Positions 34,865 to 47,492 of a stretch of DNA of 64,000 bases are shown piece after piece. Source of the DNA: Struthio camelus. Its lineage: Eukaryota > Chordata > Aves > Struthioniformes > Struthionidae. The position numbers and the translations under genes are program-made. The notes under the pieces were generated by a model. That model did no database searches. It saw nothing but the letters and a program-made list of their open reading frames with translations, and had not been told where the DNA came from. Positions within the stretch are counted from its first letter, which is position 1; each line of letters opens with the position of its first letter. Location of the stretch: the NCBI RefSeq assembly GCF_040807025.1, contig NC_090945.1:38929088-38993087 (forward strand), read 5' to 3'.

Positions 34865-36929
34865 ATAAAAATCTAGATTTATTTGCATGCTAGTGCTTTA
34901 GCAACTTATGATCCTTCAAATTTATCTGACATACATCTATATCTGGCTACGGTTTTTGTTATGGTGAGCATTTTTGCTCATGCAGAATGTCTGTTTATGA
35001 TTACTGCTCCCTTTATTATCTATCAAATCTAAGTACTGGATGACAATTAAAAGATAGCAGAGACCATGCCCTAGAGGACTACAATCTCAGAGTACCTTCT
35101 GTTCCTCGTATATTTTATTTAAAATGTTATAATGTAATATGTATGTTATTTTTTCATCCTAGTGCTTTTTTTTTTTTTTTCCTTCTGGCTATTATTTGTA
35201 GTTTGGTAGTAGCTAGCACCTTGAGCAGAGCGTGAGGCCCCACAGTGTGAGCTGCGCAGAAGGAAGGAGGGCTTATGCCAAAGGGCTTGGGGTCTAGGTA
35301 GGGCAAGGATGATACAGAAGGGAAGAAAGGAAAATTGCTGCCTCCGCATAGGAAAGGAGGCACAGGGGTAGAATACCGGCTTCACTGGCCACACGGAGAG
35401 TTTTGCCATTGATTTCAGTCGTGAAGGATCTAGCTACAAATTCTAGTACCAAAACCAGGACTTAGGCAGACTTCAGACATCTGCGTCCAAGGCTGTTGTG
35501 GTATGTCCCTGATTAGTGGCTGCCTTTACTTGAGAAGCTCTGTAAGGCATCACCTGGCAGCCCCAGGGAGGCCTCGGCACTGGCAGCTGGTTCCCTCCTG
35601 AAGCTCCGCTGCATGCGTGGGGCCCTGAAACCCACCAACTGGCTCTGCTTTGTGCCCACTGATAGGACCAGTGTCTCCCCGACAGTTAATGCTTCCCATT
35701 CATGCTGCAACTGAAGAAATGTTGTGCTCATTGAATAGTAATTTAATGATCTGAGCACTTGCCCGGGAACTGAGATACCTGCTCTCCAGTTCCCTCTTGG
35801 CTTCATGGGGCTCAAGCCCACCTCGCCGTTCTCCAGTGCCGTGACCTAACTGCCCCTTTAGGTGCTGGCCCTGCTGTCAGTGTTTTTTCTGTTCAGGGAC
35901 TGTTTTCATGTGAGTTGTTTTGGGAATGAGAACGGAAACTGGGATCTCACCTCTCTGTAAGCTAGACTAGCTTTTAGCATACTCAGGATCTTTTTCTGCC
36001 ACTGACTCCATGAATCCTGCATCCTGTGCTACCTGGTGCTGTAGATCCAACAGAAGAGCTGGAAAGTGGTAATCCACCCACGAGGCAACTCCTTGACTTA
36101 ACTGGGAGGGCGCTTTGCTGTTTTGGGACTGACTTTTTCTCAGGCTGAATTGCTTTCTCATCTACTGCTTCCCAGGTAGATAAGTCCATCTCTGAACCTG
36201 CTAGGCTCCTGTTTCAGAGGTGGGCAGCCCCATGTCCTCTTTCTTCAGTAGGGCACCATGAGCTCGGGGCACCTGCTCAGAGAGCACCCATGGGCGCCTG
36301 CGCTGAGGAGAGGGCTCAGGGTTCATGTTGCTGGTCACAGGTAAGCCTTATCGTGGACCTGCGCAAGGCACCTACACCTCAGAGAGGGAGAGAGGAGTTT
36401 GCCTCCCGCTGTGGTCAGTGTTTCCTAGCAGCTAGATCATGGCGCTCCCGTTTTACCACTAATCCTCTACTGCTTTGCTCTGTGCCTAGCTCCCCTCATT
36501 CGTAGTTTGAAACAAGTCAGTCGGAAGAAAGTGTGATGATGGTTGATTTATTTGTTTATTTACTTCTCTCCTCATATGAAATCTTAATATAGCCATGTTC
36601 AATCTTAGTGGCATGTCCCAGACAGCAGGTGCTGCCTAGCTGATCTCTGCCGAGTGGATCTACCTGTTCCATGGATGTGTGTTGAGCTTTGGTATGGATC
36701 CTCATGCTAGGCGGGTCATGCAGTTCTGCAGATTCATGGAAAAAACACTCTCTGCTTCCACAATGCCCTAACACAAAAAACAACTGTAAATGAATGTTTG
36801 AAAGGGAGTCATATATAGAAACTCATTTTCAGAATCAGCTGCTACTTTTAGGGAAATTGCCAGGTTTGCAGTTAGACTGCAAATGGCCTAATGGCCTCAA
36901 GGTTTGGACATGTGTTACTTGTTGAGAGA

Positions 36930-37230
36930 AATTATTTTAAAAAATAATTTGTAATAAAACTTTTTAAAAATAAAATCAAGAAAACCTGTTGCCTGAAGCC
37001 ATGTTATTTAAAATATTATTAAACTTGGTTTAAAATAAAGCAATGAAACAATCAAATCAATCTGACATATGATCAAATCAAATTAGTCTCAATATTGGAT
37101 TGGAGTTAAATTACCAAGTGATTTAAATAATCAAAGGAATAGGCACATATATCAGTAATTAAAATATATTCGCAGACTATAAAGTCGATATTTCCAAATA
37201 TTAAAAAAATCCAGATGTTTGAGGCCAGTT
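36930..37230. other. AT-rich block with short inverted repeats
   Basis: The base composition is strongly A+T, with a palindromic ATTATTTTAAAAAATAAT at its left end and several TTAAAATATT-type motifs. It resembles a matrix-attachment or transposon-remnant composition but matches no family I know. Confidence 0.4.
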
Positions 37231-39403
37231 CTGAAGAGGCTGACAAAGAATCAGCTTAGGTGAAATGGCTTACAATCAGAAGTTTTTGGGAAGTCCAGAA
37301 CTGATTGCAAAAAGCAGCAACACCAGTCACTTAACCTGTATTCTTTGTTGGTGAATGCTTGTGATCATCAAGCTTGTGATCATCTGCTCCAATTTCTTCT
37401 TCTTCCGTCTTCTATTCTGCCTCTTTCAAACTAGAAATTTACAATTTTACATTCCTGAACTTTATATAGAAAAACAAAATTGAAAAAGCTTGTAAAGAAA
37501 CCCCAGTCTGAAATATAACATTTTAAACACGCTCTTCTCCATTATGTGTACTTTTTCTCTCTCGGTAACTACATAGGCATTCACATGGTATAGGCACAGG
37601 TAAGTTTTAGAACCACCTGGTACGTTTATTTATTACTTCAGTTTTCTTACATACCTTTACTTATTATTTTGTTTCCATTGAAATTCTTTTTGATATTCTC
37701 TGGTATCGTCTGTGTGACTAACTTGTTATCTCATCCACTCTGTGCCTGAACGTAGCTTTTCTCATATTTTTCCTACACAAGGCTTGGTTCAATCAAGGTT
37801 CAATCCTATTAATGATGCTTAGTCCAGTAGTTAACGTTTATATTGTGGTGGCACCTACAGGCCAGGTGGGTCAGAGCTTTAGGGCTCAGCCATGACGACT
37901 CTGTCCAGATTGTTTCTAAGCTGAAGCACGAACCATGGTGGCTGAGGCTGTTGCTGGGAACGGGGTGTGAGTAAGTCAAGTTAATAGTACTCTGAGAAAG
38001 TGTGCAGTTTCTTGCCTTGTGCTTTCTCAACTTTTCTCCCGGTAGAAAAGGACACAGCTGTCCCATCCCACTTGTCACAGCTTTGCAGAGGTAGAAAGCC
38101 TGCTCCTGGCCAAGAGGGCACTTCTACCTGAGTTTGAATTCCCCCTGGGAGGTAGTGGGGTGGTTCACAAATGGTGACTATACTTCAGCAAGGGATGTGG
38201 GAAGTGGCTATCAGGAAAAGGAGAGAAAGGGAGCAGGAAAAAAAAAACAGCCAAACAAAAAATGCTTCCTATCAATAAAGCTCATGAAAGACTGGCTGAG
38301 CAGACTGTTGTAAGTCCGTCTGTGAAGGTCTGGACATCAGCTCTGGTGCCTGCCCTCTGTGATTTTGTAATGGCTCACGAATGCTTTTGCTGCACACAAT
38401 CAGCTATTAGAGACTGGAAGAGAGAACGGCAAGAGCTGTTTTTCCCAAATCAAGTATTTGTTGATGAGCTGGAGCAGCTTAAGCCTTGGACTTTACTGAT
38501 GTGGTATGAATTCACATTTTTCCCTGTTGTGCTTTAAGCTTTTTGACATGGCCAGCCAGCCTGAGCATGTGCCTGGGCACCTACTTGGATGGGTATCTGG
38601 AATGAGATAGATGATCATTTATGGGTGCTGGACTGCTCTTACAGAAGTTTTCTTTGATATCCCATTTATTTCCCAAGTGCTTATCACTAAAAAAAAAAAA
38701 AAGCTTTTCCCTTGCCTCATTATATGCTAGAGCAGCAGCTTTGCTAGACAGAATGCTTGCTTGCCAGTTTTATTGCAGACCTTTATTCAGATATTCATGT
38801 ACAGTTTCTATGTGATACAAAAATGCTGCAGGCTGAAACTTGACAGTGAATTAAATCTAGCCAAAGGATCTGACCTTGGGTTTCAAGTCAACGCTTGGTT
38901 TGTTGGTCTAATTGAAACTGTACTAGTTTTTGAGGGAAGTGAGTGTCTTGCAACACATGTTCCCAACCAATGCATAGCTAGCTTGATTGACTTCCATTAG
39001 GGGAAACTTAGATTCATGTTTGGAAAAAAAGGTGAGAATGTAATTCTCCAGTTTGTGTAATAGTTTTTCCCGTAAGACTTCAAGCAAACAAGGTTTATGT
39101 AGCTGCTGTGAGTAACATTGCAGCAGAGAGGCTATTAGAGTCAGATTAGAATTAATATTTATTGCTGTTAGTAAATGGTGAAATTATATTGTTTAAAGTA
39201 GTTATATAAACAGATTGAAAATACAGGTACCTTGATTTACACGCATATGTCTTTTACTGCTTAATAAAGTGTAAAGTTATGCATTTGGAGCCTGAAAGTG
39301 TTCACAGTGGAAAAGAGATGAACAAAACTGAAACAAAGTTGCATTATTTTAATTTAATTTGATACAAGTTATATTGGAAACGATGCTTCAACTATTAGAA
39401 TAA

Positions 39404-39636
39404 AATCACAGAATCACAGAATGGTTGAGGTTGGAAGGGACCTCTGGAGATCATCTAGTCCAACGCCCCTGCTCAAGCAGGGTCCTCTAGAGCATATTTC
39501 CCAGGATCACATCCAGACGGGTTTTGAATATCTCCAGCGCGAAGGAGACTCCACTACCTCTCTGGGCAACCTCTTCCAGTGCTCTGTCACCCTCACAGTA
39601 AAGAAGCTTTTCCTCAGGTTTAGACAGAAGCTTCCC
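39404..39636 (-). mobile_element. CR1 LINE 3' fragment, fairly young
   Basis: The plus strand begins AATCACAGAATCACAGAATGG, the reverse complement of the CR1 terminus. It continues TTGAGGTTGGAAGGGACCTC, then ORF2 C-terminal sequence to about 39636. Few substitutions separate it from copies A and B, so it is younger than the fragments at 4.3 and 32.8 kb. Truncated at its 5' (right) side. Confidence 0.92.
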
Positions 39637-42600
39637 AAGTCTGCACATCTAGTTTTTGGGCTTGGAGCTTTGGTAAGAACAATGATACAAGGTCAGATCA
39701 AAAGTCTTTTTAACATAGTATTCTGTGATGTATCTTTTGTTCTTTTTTCTTTCCCTAAGGGCAATATGCCTTTATTGACATTTGAATTTCATTTGTTGCT
39801 ATATTGCACAGTCATCCAGTGTGCGTAGTTAAGAAGAGTGGCTAATTCTGGAGCTGGGTCATTAGCCAGTATGGGAGTTAAAGCATCTCTGCCCAAATTG
39901 TTGAGTATGCAGAAAAACCTACCAGCCTAGATCTTATTTACACATTGAGATTGTACATTGAGACCCTTGGAGAGTTTTGGCTTTTGTTAGAAAACCACTC
40001 ACTGGCTGAGATGGCCACAAATTCAGGGAGAGCCTTTCTAGGGCTTCAGCCTTCCCCACTACAGGGATAGGCCAGGCACATAACGCTCTTAAAGTCTTCT
40101 CCTGGGTAGTGAAAATGTCATGCACAGCCCTTTACTGAATGTGGAGTTTATAGGCACCATCTAATTTGCAAGCTTAGATTGTAAAAAGCTTCTGACTTGG
40201 ATTTAACGCAAAGTCACACAGCTGAGCCAAATCCTGCTCTCACATATGTGCCTTGAATTCTCTATGGAGGCTGGGAGCTGCAGGTACTCATCTAACAGCA
40301 AAACTTGTCCTTTAACAATGCATTTTCAGGATCATGGAAGCTGGAAAAGCCTTACAGGCTTGTAAGTCCACTGATTAACACACAGGGCTTTTAGGTCTCC
40401 TATTTTTAGGGTCCATAGAAGCAGCATTGGTGCGATTTTCCTGCCTACAGGTGAGGAAGACAGGATTTGGACAGGAGAGAAAGTTTGGTGGAAATTCTTG
40501 AGTCTAATTTTGACACCTTTCTGTGTTTCCATGCTGTGGTGTGACAGTGGAAGAAGAGGCTCCGGTGCTGCCTAGATCACCTCATGCATCTTTGCCAGTT
40601 CCACCTGATGCAGAGATCAGAAGCCATGGTCTGCTGGAAATCGATGGCAGTCTCATCTTCCAGCAGGGACAAGGAGCTGCCTTTTAGCTGCCCATAGCAC
40701 GCTTGCCTGTCCTATGGCTTCACCTGCAGGCTTGCCAGCCACACAGTTGGCCTGCAAAATAACCCTGGTGTGGCCCTCAGGAGGCAGCTCCTGCGGCCTT
40801 TCATGGGAGGAACAGAGACGGGCTACCCAGCATAGCGTTCCAAGTGCATGTCTCATCCTAATTATTTCCAGTGATGGGGTCAGTGACCTCACCCTGCCAT
40901 TATATCATCTAATTGACCATCTTAATAGGAACGTTTCTCTTCCACCTAGTTCAAAAAGGACCTACTGACAGTTCCCAGGAAACCTTTGTCCCTTCTTTGG
41001 CGGCTCTTGCCCTCTGAGCTTCTCAGCTGTCCGCCTCCACGGCCTCCCTGCGTGCTCTTCGGGCTTCCTCCCTCTGCTTTGTGTCACCGACAATGTGCAT
41101 TTTACAGCGCTGTTAACCTCTCCCAGCCTCCTGAACGTGGTGAGTAAGACTTGAGACATTTTGCGTTTTTTTTCTGTTTTACTATAGAAATATCATCTTC
41201 CAGTCTTGGCTACTAAAAACCAGAGTGCTCCGATCAAAATGGAAAAAATCGAGAAAGGGAATCTTGAGAGAGTTCAGCTCTCGATGAGGCGTGATATCTG
41301 CTAATGTTAGCCTTGGCTTGTGTGCTCAAACAGAGTGTGCCTCGGCATTGAAGATTATCTTGTTGTGGTTAGTCTAAGATGTAATTAGCCCACTGACTGA
41401 TCTGAAAGACTTCAGGAATGTGTGATATGTGCATATCTGGATCTATAATTGCAATTCCCACACTAAGACATGCCAGAGTCTGCCCAAATGTGGGGATTAA
41501 AACATAGTTCTACATGGGGAATGGGGACCAGTGTAATTCAAATGATTTTTTTTTCCTTTGGCTGTACTGTGTACTGAGAACATTTGGCTGATATTTGTCG
41601 TGAAATTTCTGACGATGTCTTTGGCGTTAGATTTGTGTTGCCTAGTGTAGTTATACCTATATTATAATATCCTTCTTACTCATGCTTGGGTGGAACTGGA
41701 GGGATGGGAAGCAGTTTATTTAGCTCTTCAGATTGCAAAGGAAAAAGTAATTGGACTTTAACAATTAATCTCATTGGATATAATCATCTGTGCTTTTGAA
41801 CTGTTTTGACAACAGATTTCCCCCTTTGCTATCTACCAGAATTCCAGCCACAGCTAAACTCACTTCTGCATGCTAAAAAACAGAACAGGTCTGCAGCACA
41901 TATTTCATTAAGGGCAAGGCAGGGAATAGGTTTAAAAAAAAATAGTAGAAATAAATATGTATTACGGTGTTCAAAGCATTCTTTTTTTCCCTTGAAGTAT
42001 TTCTTAGACCAATCATGTGAGAAATTCATTATATGTGAGGATTTTGTAATAGCAAACTGAATTAGCTGTTTGCAGACTTGCTCCGCTCTGTAAATGGGAA
42101 CATGCGATATGACAGTGGGCCAGATTTTACTGTTCTAGGCATCACTGATATAGCTGTTTATTCTCTGAGCCTGGAAGAGATCCAGCAGGATTTAGTTTTA
42201 TGAGGTTTAATGTAAAGGTGTTGTATTTCATGAGATGAAATCATAACACAGTGGGTTTGCAAGAATTCTGAAAGATTATTTTTTCAGAGTGTTGGCAAGC
42301 ATGATTCTCCTGTGAATTACGTGTCTAAAAGAGAAATATAGATCTTCTTTCATTGGGTTGAAATGATAACTAATCCTTAATCCTTCCTAGATGTTCTGTG
42401 TCATTAATGCTGGCCTTGCATTTAGAATGTGTGCAGGTAACAGTTTTAGTTCTGTAACGCTATGCAATATGCAGCTGTACCTATATGCTTAGGAGCTATC
42501 TATATAATTGAAACGTCTGCTGTTATTTTTTGGGATATGTCTCTAAATTTTTTTTTTTGATTTCTTGATTTTTGTAAAGAAAGGAGAAAAGCATCTGGCG

Positions 42601-42907
42601 TTTTGACATATTTATAGTTGTGGAAGACCTATTAATATTATTAACTGTATCTGCAATACGACTATGAATACTTGTTTTATGCTTCATCAGGGGATTTTCC
42701 TTTGACTATTTGATTGTTGAGAATGATGAATATGGAGCCGTTTGAGGTTTCCCTTCTTATGTTGCCTCATACTTTAAGCAGATGAGCTCTCACTGATTTA
42801 ATGGTGTGAAAACCCAGCTACTTTTCTCTGCTATTACAGCAATATGTGCATGTGTTCCCTCTTTAACTTGCTTTGTTCTGTGAAAGCAGGGGGTGGCTCT
42901 GTGAAAG
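39637..42907. other. Intergenic
   Basis: AT-rich with a GC-richer patch at 40.5-41.1 kb. No open frame with recognisable similarity, no RNA gene and no large repeat was found. Confidence 0.45.
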
Positions 42908-43190
42908 TGGCATAGGACTGAGAGAAACCTGGCTTCTATTTCCAGTTTTGCGAAATACAGTGTGATCTCGAACGAATCACTGCATCTCTCTGTATATGTT
43001 CTGTTTTCTGTTCAAGGGGGATATCAAAATCTGCTTACCTCAAAGGGACATTGTTAGACTAAATTCAGTAAGGTATGTGAATCACTCCAAGGCCCTTTGA
43101 GCCTTTGGCAGTACTGAGCTCTGGAACTTACCCTATTATTGTGGGTACTCAGTTATTATTAGTACTGGTTATTATTATAGTTGTTCTTAT
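42908..43190 (+). mobile_element. MIR-type CORE-SINE (ancient amniote)
   Basis: Matches the MIR layout: GTGGCATAGGACTGAGAG, CTGGCTTCTATTTCCAGTTTTG, TGTGATCTCGAACGAATCACTG, CATCTCTCTGTATATG, and AGGGGGATATCAAAATCTGC followed by TTACCTCAAAGGGACATTGT. A TTATTATTAG-type tail follows. Same orientation as the copy at 21.1 kb. Ends approximate. Confidence 0.78.
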
Positions 43191-44339
43191 TGCATTACCA
43201 CTGTGTAGGGACACTCTACCCTGTTGTGAGTCTAACCAAAACTCTCTTTTGGTTTAGGAAACGTCTACAGATAAATGAAAACCCCTCTATCATGCCCATT
43301 TTGGACAGTATGTCTTCTGCCTATGATGGAAGTGTGCACTTCGTTGTTTACAGTTCATGACTTCTAAACATACTTGGACCTTTGCTTGTGTAGTACATAT
43401 TTCATATTTCATAAGGAGTGGACAGATTCTGACTACTTTACACAGTTCTGTCTTTAGGAGTAACGATAGGTGTTTACACCACAGTGTACATTGGGGTCTG
43501 GGTCACTTACTGGTAACATCGTGCTGTTAATACTGCATATAGTGAGAAGAGGCAATGTATCAGTTACTTCCTTATTACTCATGAGTTACTTTACCTTTCT
43601 GCTCATGCTTAAAGTAGAGGTGACAGAAATGTGTTGTGTTGCTTTCTGTTTAAGCTCTATTTAAATAAAGAAAAGGGTCTGAATTCTCAGGATAAAATGC
43701 CTGTGGCATTCCAAGAACAGCCTTTTCCTGTCCTTGGGAATCAAATCAGGGTTGATTTGTAAGTTACTTTATACCCTAAATGGGCAGTTCATTGTGGGCG
43801 ATCTCTTCATGTGTTTGAAAATGTATTCAGGCACTCGGATTGAGAGGGCCTGACACATGCTGTCCTCTTGCACAGTCTGTCTGTCGTGGCTGGGAGCTTA
43901 ACTGGAAGGAATGGCTGATACATCAGATTGTTGTGCTGTCATTCGGGGGAACGTGAGCAGGCTGGGACATACATGGCCCAGATGAGAAATCCCTAGCAGG
44001 ACAGGTCTCTTGGCAGCACATGCCTTCCTTGGGCAGCCCCTTCCCAGACCCAGTTCAGCAGCGCCTCTAGGCTTTCTCTTTCTCCTGAGCTTAACCTTAT
44101 TTGACACAGTTCTCCTGAAGTTCAACAAAAGGTAATGCAGAGTCCTTCACCTGTGGAAGAATAACCCCCTTTACTAGTGTATGACTGGAGCTAGCTGCAT
44201 GGAAAGCAACTTTTAAAAAGGAAAACCTCAGGTTCCTGATGCGTACCAAGTTGACGATGAACCCACCATGTGCCTTTGAGACCAAGAATGCCAGTTTTAT
44301 CCTGGTCTGCGTTAGGTGGAGTGTTTCCAGGAGGCTGAG
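43191..44339. other. Intergenic
   Basis: Ordinary AT-rich sequence between the MIR and a CR1 fragment. Nothing recognised. Confidence 0.45.
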
Positions 44340-44865
44340 GGATTTGTTTCTCCCTCTCTGCTTATCACTCGTGAGGGTTCATTTGGAGTGCTAGGTCCAG
44401 ATCTGGATTCCTCACTACAAGAGAGACCTGGCGAAACTGGAGCGTGTCTCAGAAAGGGCCACAAAGATGCTAAGGGATCGGAGCATCTGTCATACAAGGT
44501 GAGGCTGCAGGAACAAAGCCTGGAGAAGGCTCAGGAGGATCTTAGCAACGTGTATAAGTAGCTGATGTGGGGCGAGTAGAGACGATTGAGTCAGAGTCTT
44601 CTGAGTGGTATCCTGAGACAGCACAAGAAGCAGTGGATACAAATTGAAATACATGACATGCCACTGAGACACGAGGAACTTCTTCACTGTCAGGGTGACT
44701 GAGCACTGGAACAGGTTGCCCAGAGAGTTTGTGGACTCATGGAGACATTTATAGCCCGACTGGATGTGGTGCTAGGCAACCTACTTTTGTTGACCCTGCT
44801 AGAGCAGCAAGGTTGGACTAGAGGATCTCCAGAGGTCCTTTCCGACCTCAGTGATTCTGCAATTT
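44340..44865 (+). mobile_element. CR1 LINE 3' end, old and disrupted
   Basis: Sense-strand CR1 ORF2 C-terminus and 3' UTR with many changes. Recognisable phrases are TCCTCACTACAAGAGAGACC, AGAAAGGGCCACAAAGATGC, GAGCACTGGAACAGGTTGCC, CAGAGAGTTTGTGGACTC, AGCAAGGTTGGACTAGAGGA and TCTCCAGAGGTCCTTTCCGA. Indels break the protein frame repeatedly. This is a different, older insertion than copies A and B. Confidence 0.88.
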
Positions 44866-45934
44866 GGTGCATTTTTAAAGCCATTAGGAGTATGGCTGCA
44901 TGGTACTGATGGAGCCAGCAGTACCTCAGAGAAACTGGTTGTCAGAAGTCTAGAGTCACCATTCTTGAGCAGTATCATTGACTGTGGTTTTTGAGGTTTT
45001 GGAACTCTGAGTGCATGGACTTGTATTCTGAGAGCATATAAAACATAGCGCTGAGCATCCCCTGGTAAAAATAAAACAGTCAAACTAAAAAACCCGCCTG
45101 TCTCATAACAACAACATGACAAAAACATGAAATGTTCCTTTCCTTGGAATTCCAATTTTCTATGATTTATTTTGCCAGTCCATAATCAGAAATAGCTGCT
45201 GCATCAGACTAGGGAATGCAAATAGAGATGAGGTCAGAGTTCAGCACAGAAGTGATGTATGACTTGGAGTCAAGGAGGAATTCTGTGCTCCTAAAATAGA
45301 AAACATGCTGTAAATATTATATTTTCTTCAGGACAAGAGGAGTTGCAAATACTTAAAATTATGGGTTATAGGGGACAGTGAAAAGATGATTTCCAGAAGG
45401 TAGCCAGTGTCAGAGCCATCATTTATCCCTACTGGACATTTAGAACTGCAAGTTGTAGCGGTCTCTGATTAGGTTTTTCCTTTGTCAGTGTACGAGAAGG
45501 TAATTAATAATGAAAATAAATTAGAAGGAAAGGTGTTACTATAGTTTTTTGCCAGTGGACCTAAGATGGGAATTTGATTCTGAAAACACTGGAAGGGTAC
45601 CGCTTAGTTGCGTAGTTATGAGAGATTAGATTCCTTTCACAAAAGATTACTTTTAAAGTATGGAAAAATACTTGGGTTCCATCTGCTCTAGGGATGAAAA
45701 ATGCAGAGTTTCAGAGGAGATGAAGCCCTCTGTGCTGAATCCAGTCCTTACCCTAACAAATCCCTAGGCCATTTGTTCATGTTTGATGCTCCAGTCAAAT
45801 CCTTCGGCTCCCCTGGGTAATGGCACCCTTTGGACGCGGTCTGCCAAGCGCTTGATTAAGTGCTTTACTGAAAGGAGCTCTTTTTTATTACACTGAATCA
45901 CTTAAGTTTTGCTGGAAATCCAAGGTTTTGTCTG

Positions 45935-46085
45935 CTTGCATGTGCATGGATATACTTGCAATAATTCCTATGTTAACTATTCCCCTGTGTGTGTGAACAT
46001 ATCTATGTATGTGCATGACATGCATATGTTTACGTATTCTGGTTGTGTGCATGTATGCACACAAGCGTACACACACAGAGGAAAA
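45935..46085. repeat. TG/CA-rich tract with 9-bp palindrome
   Basis: Alternating purine-pyrimidine text includes TGTGTGTGTG, ATGTATGTGCATGACATGCA and the perfect inverted repeat TGTGTGCAT-GT-ATGCACACA (46044-46063). It is potentially Z-DNA or cruciform prone; that is inference. Confidence 0.65.
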
Positions 46086-46569
46086 GTTGAACACAGAAGT
46101 TATGTTTTGTTCCCATTTTACACAGCTACAGAGAAAACGTACTCATATTGATCACAGGATCACAGCATATCACCCCAATTGTTTTTCTTCTATTTGGTGG
46201 GAAGGTCGATTTTAATTTTTAGTGTAAATATGCACAGAGAAGTGTTTCATGAGCAGTGGAACCTGCTTTCTCACCAAGCACCCTATGTCAGCTGCAGTAA
46301 TCCCAAGTCCTCCCCAAATTCTTTGATTGCGTATTACTTCCAATTTTCCTTTGCATCCTCTGATCTGCCTCTCTGCAGGGAGAAAGAGGCCAGGTGCATG
46401 ACAGTGGAGGCAGGAGTGCTGCCTGCCTGGCTTACTGGCCTGGGCACAGGAGGGCTGCAGAGCTCCTGCAGCAGCCTTTCCCTCAGGAGGAGTGCTACAT
46501 TGGAATTTTGTTCCCGTTTTAGCTGCTGATTTTCATACAGAAATGTAATATCTCAGGCCACTGCCTCTC

Positions 46570-46594
<25 letters not shown>
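46570..46594. repeat. T25 homopolymer
   Basis: Twenty-five consecutive T with no recognised retroposon body next to it. Confidence 0.85.
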
Positions 46595-46601
<7 letters not shown>

Positions 46602-47451
46602 GTGTGCTTGTCCCAGCAATGAATCGAAGAAAATCAGAAGGTTAAATAACTGGCATATGTTTTTCTTCTGTAATTCATCAGTTTTTCCATTGCAAGAACA
46701 TTGCAGGCTTTGGGAATCCATCTGTTCAATTACTGTAAACCTGGGTCTCACTGTTCTGCTGCTATAACAATTCTATCTGCATGAGCAATATAGGTTGGAG
46801 TGATTGATGAGATCTCAATTTACTACTCTCGTTCAGCCCAGGAGGAACATATCACTGGGATAATTGGCCCATCATTTCAGAGCAACTTGAAGGAAGTCAG
46901 ATAAAAGGTACTTTATGTCTGATTATAATCTCTTACAGCAATTCCTCTCTAGTGGAACTATATGGACTTCAAGCTAAGTTTATATGGGTGTGTATGTGAA
47001 TTCAAAATCAGGCTCCTTTATTTTAGTTGACACAAAAGACAGGGAGAAGTTGCTATAGATGTTCATAACTCCTCCAGTTTAGGAGTGGTATTTTGGATAG
47101 TTTATGTGGGATAAGGGAGGAGCTGTAGATGACTTGATACTGAACGGGAACTTTTCCCCCAAGGTTTCACACGGAACTCGTACACTCTGGACTTGGGTGA
47201 AGCAGATGGGAGCAGGTGCACTCAAGCAAGTTTTCAGTTCCTGTAATTCCTATATCAATAGTCACATCAAGCAGTAAGTGGCCCATTGTGGTGTTCTGGT
47301 TATGAGCTGAGTAGCAGGAGATGATGAGGGGCTGGAAGTCTCTGCTCCCTGTCTTGTCTGTGATTTTCTCCACTTTTTGAGGGGGAGGAGAGGGGCAGCA
47401 GCAGGGGAGAATACCTCCCTTCCCTCCAGCCCTTTGCCTGCGCCTTCCCGA

Positions 47452-47492
47452 GTGTATTATACAAAGTGTATTAACTAGTGTATTATACAGAG
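47452..47492. repeat. Short tandem repeat, GTGTATTA-based, three copies
   Basis: GTGTATTATACAAA, GTGTATTAACTA and GTGTATTATACAGA follow each other. A minor tandem repeat of about 13 bp. Confidence 0.7.

Larger units (their letters stand above)
32897..39403. other. Intergenic
   Basis: The left part (32.9-33.8 kb) is GC-richer, with opposed open frames of up to 166 codons and no recognisable domain. From 33.8 kb it is mostly AT-rich, with an especially AT-rich block at about 36,930-37,230, T/A homopolymers at 35165-35180 and 38689-38702, and a small inverted repeat at 34845-34864. No gene is supported. Confidence 0.45.
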
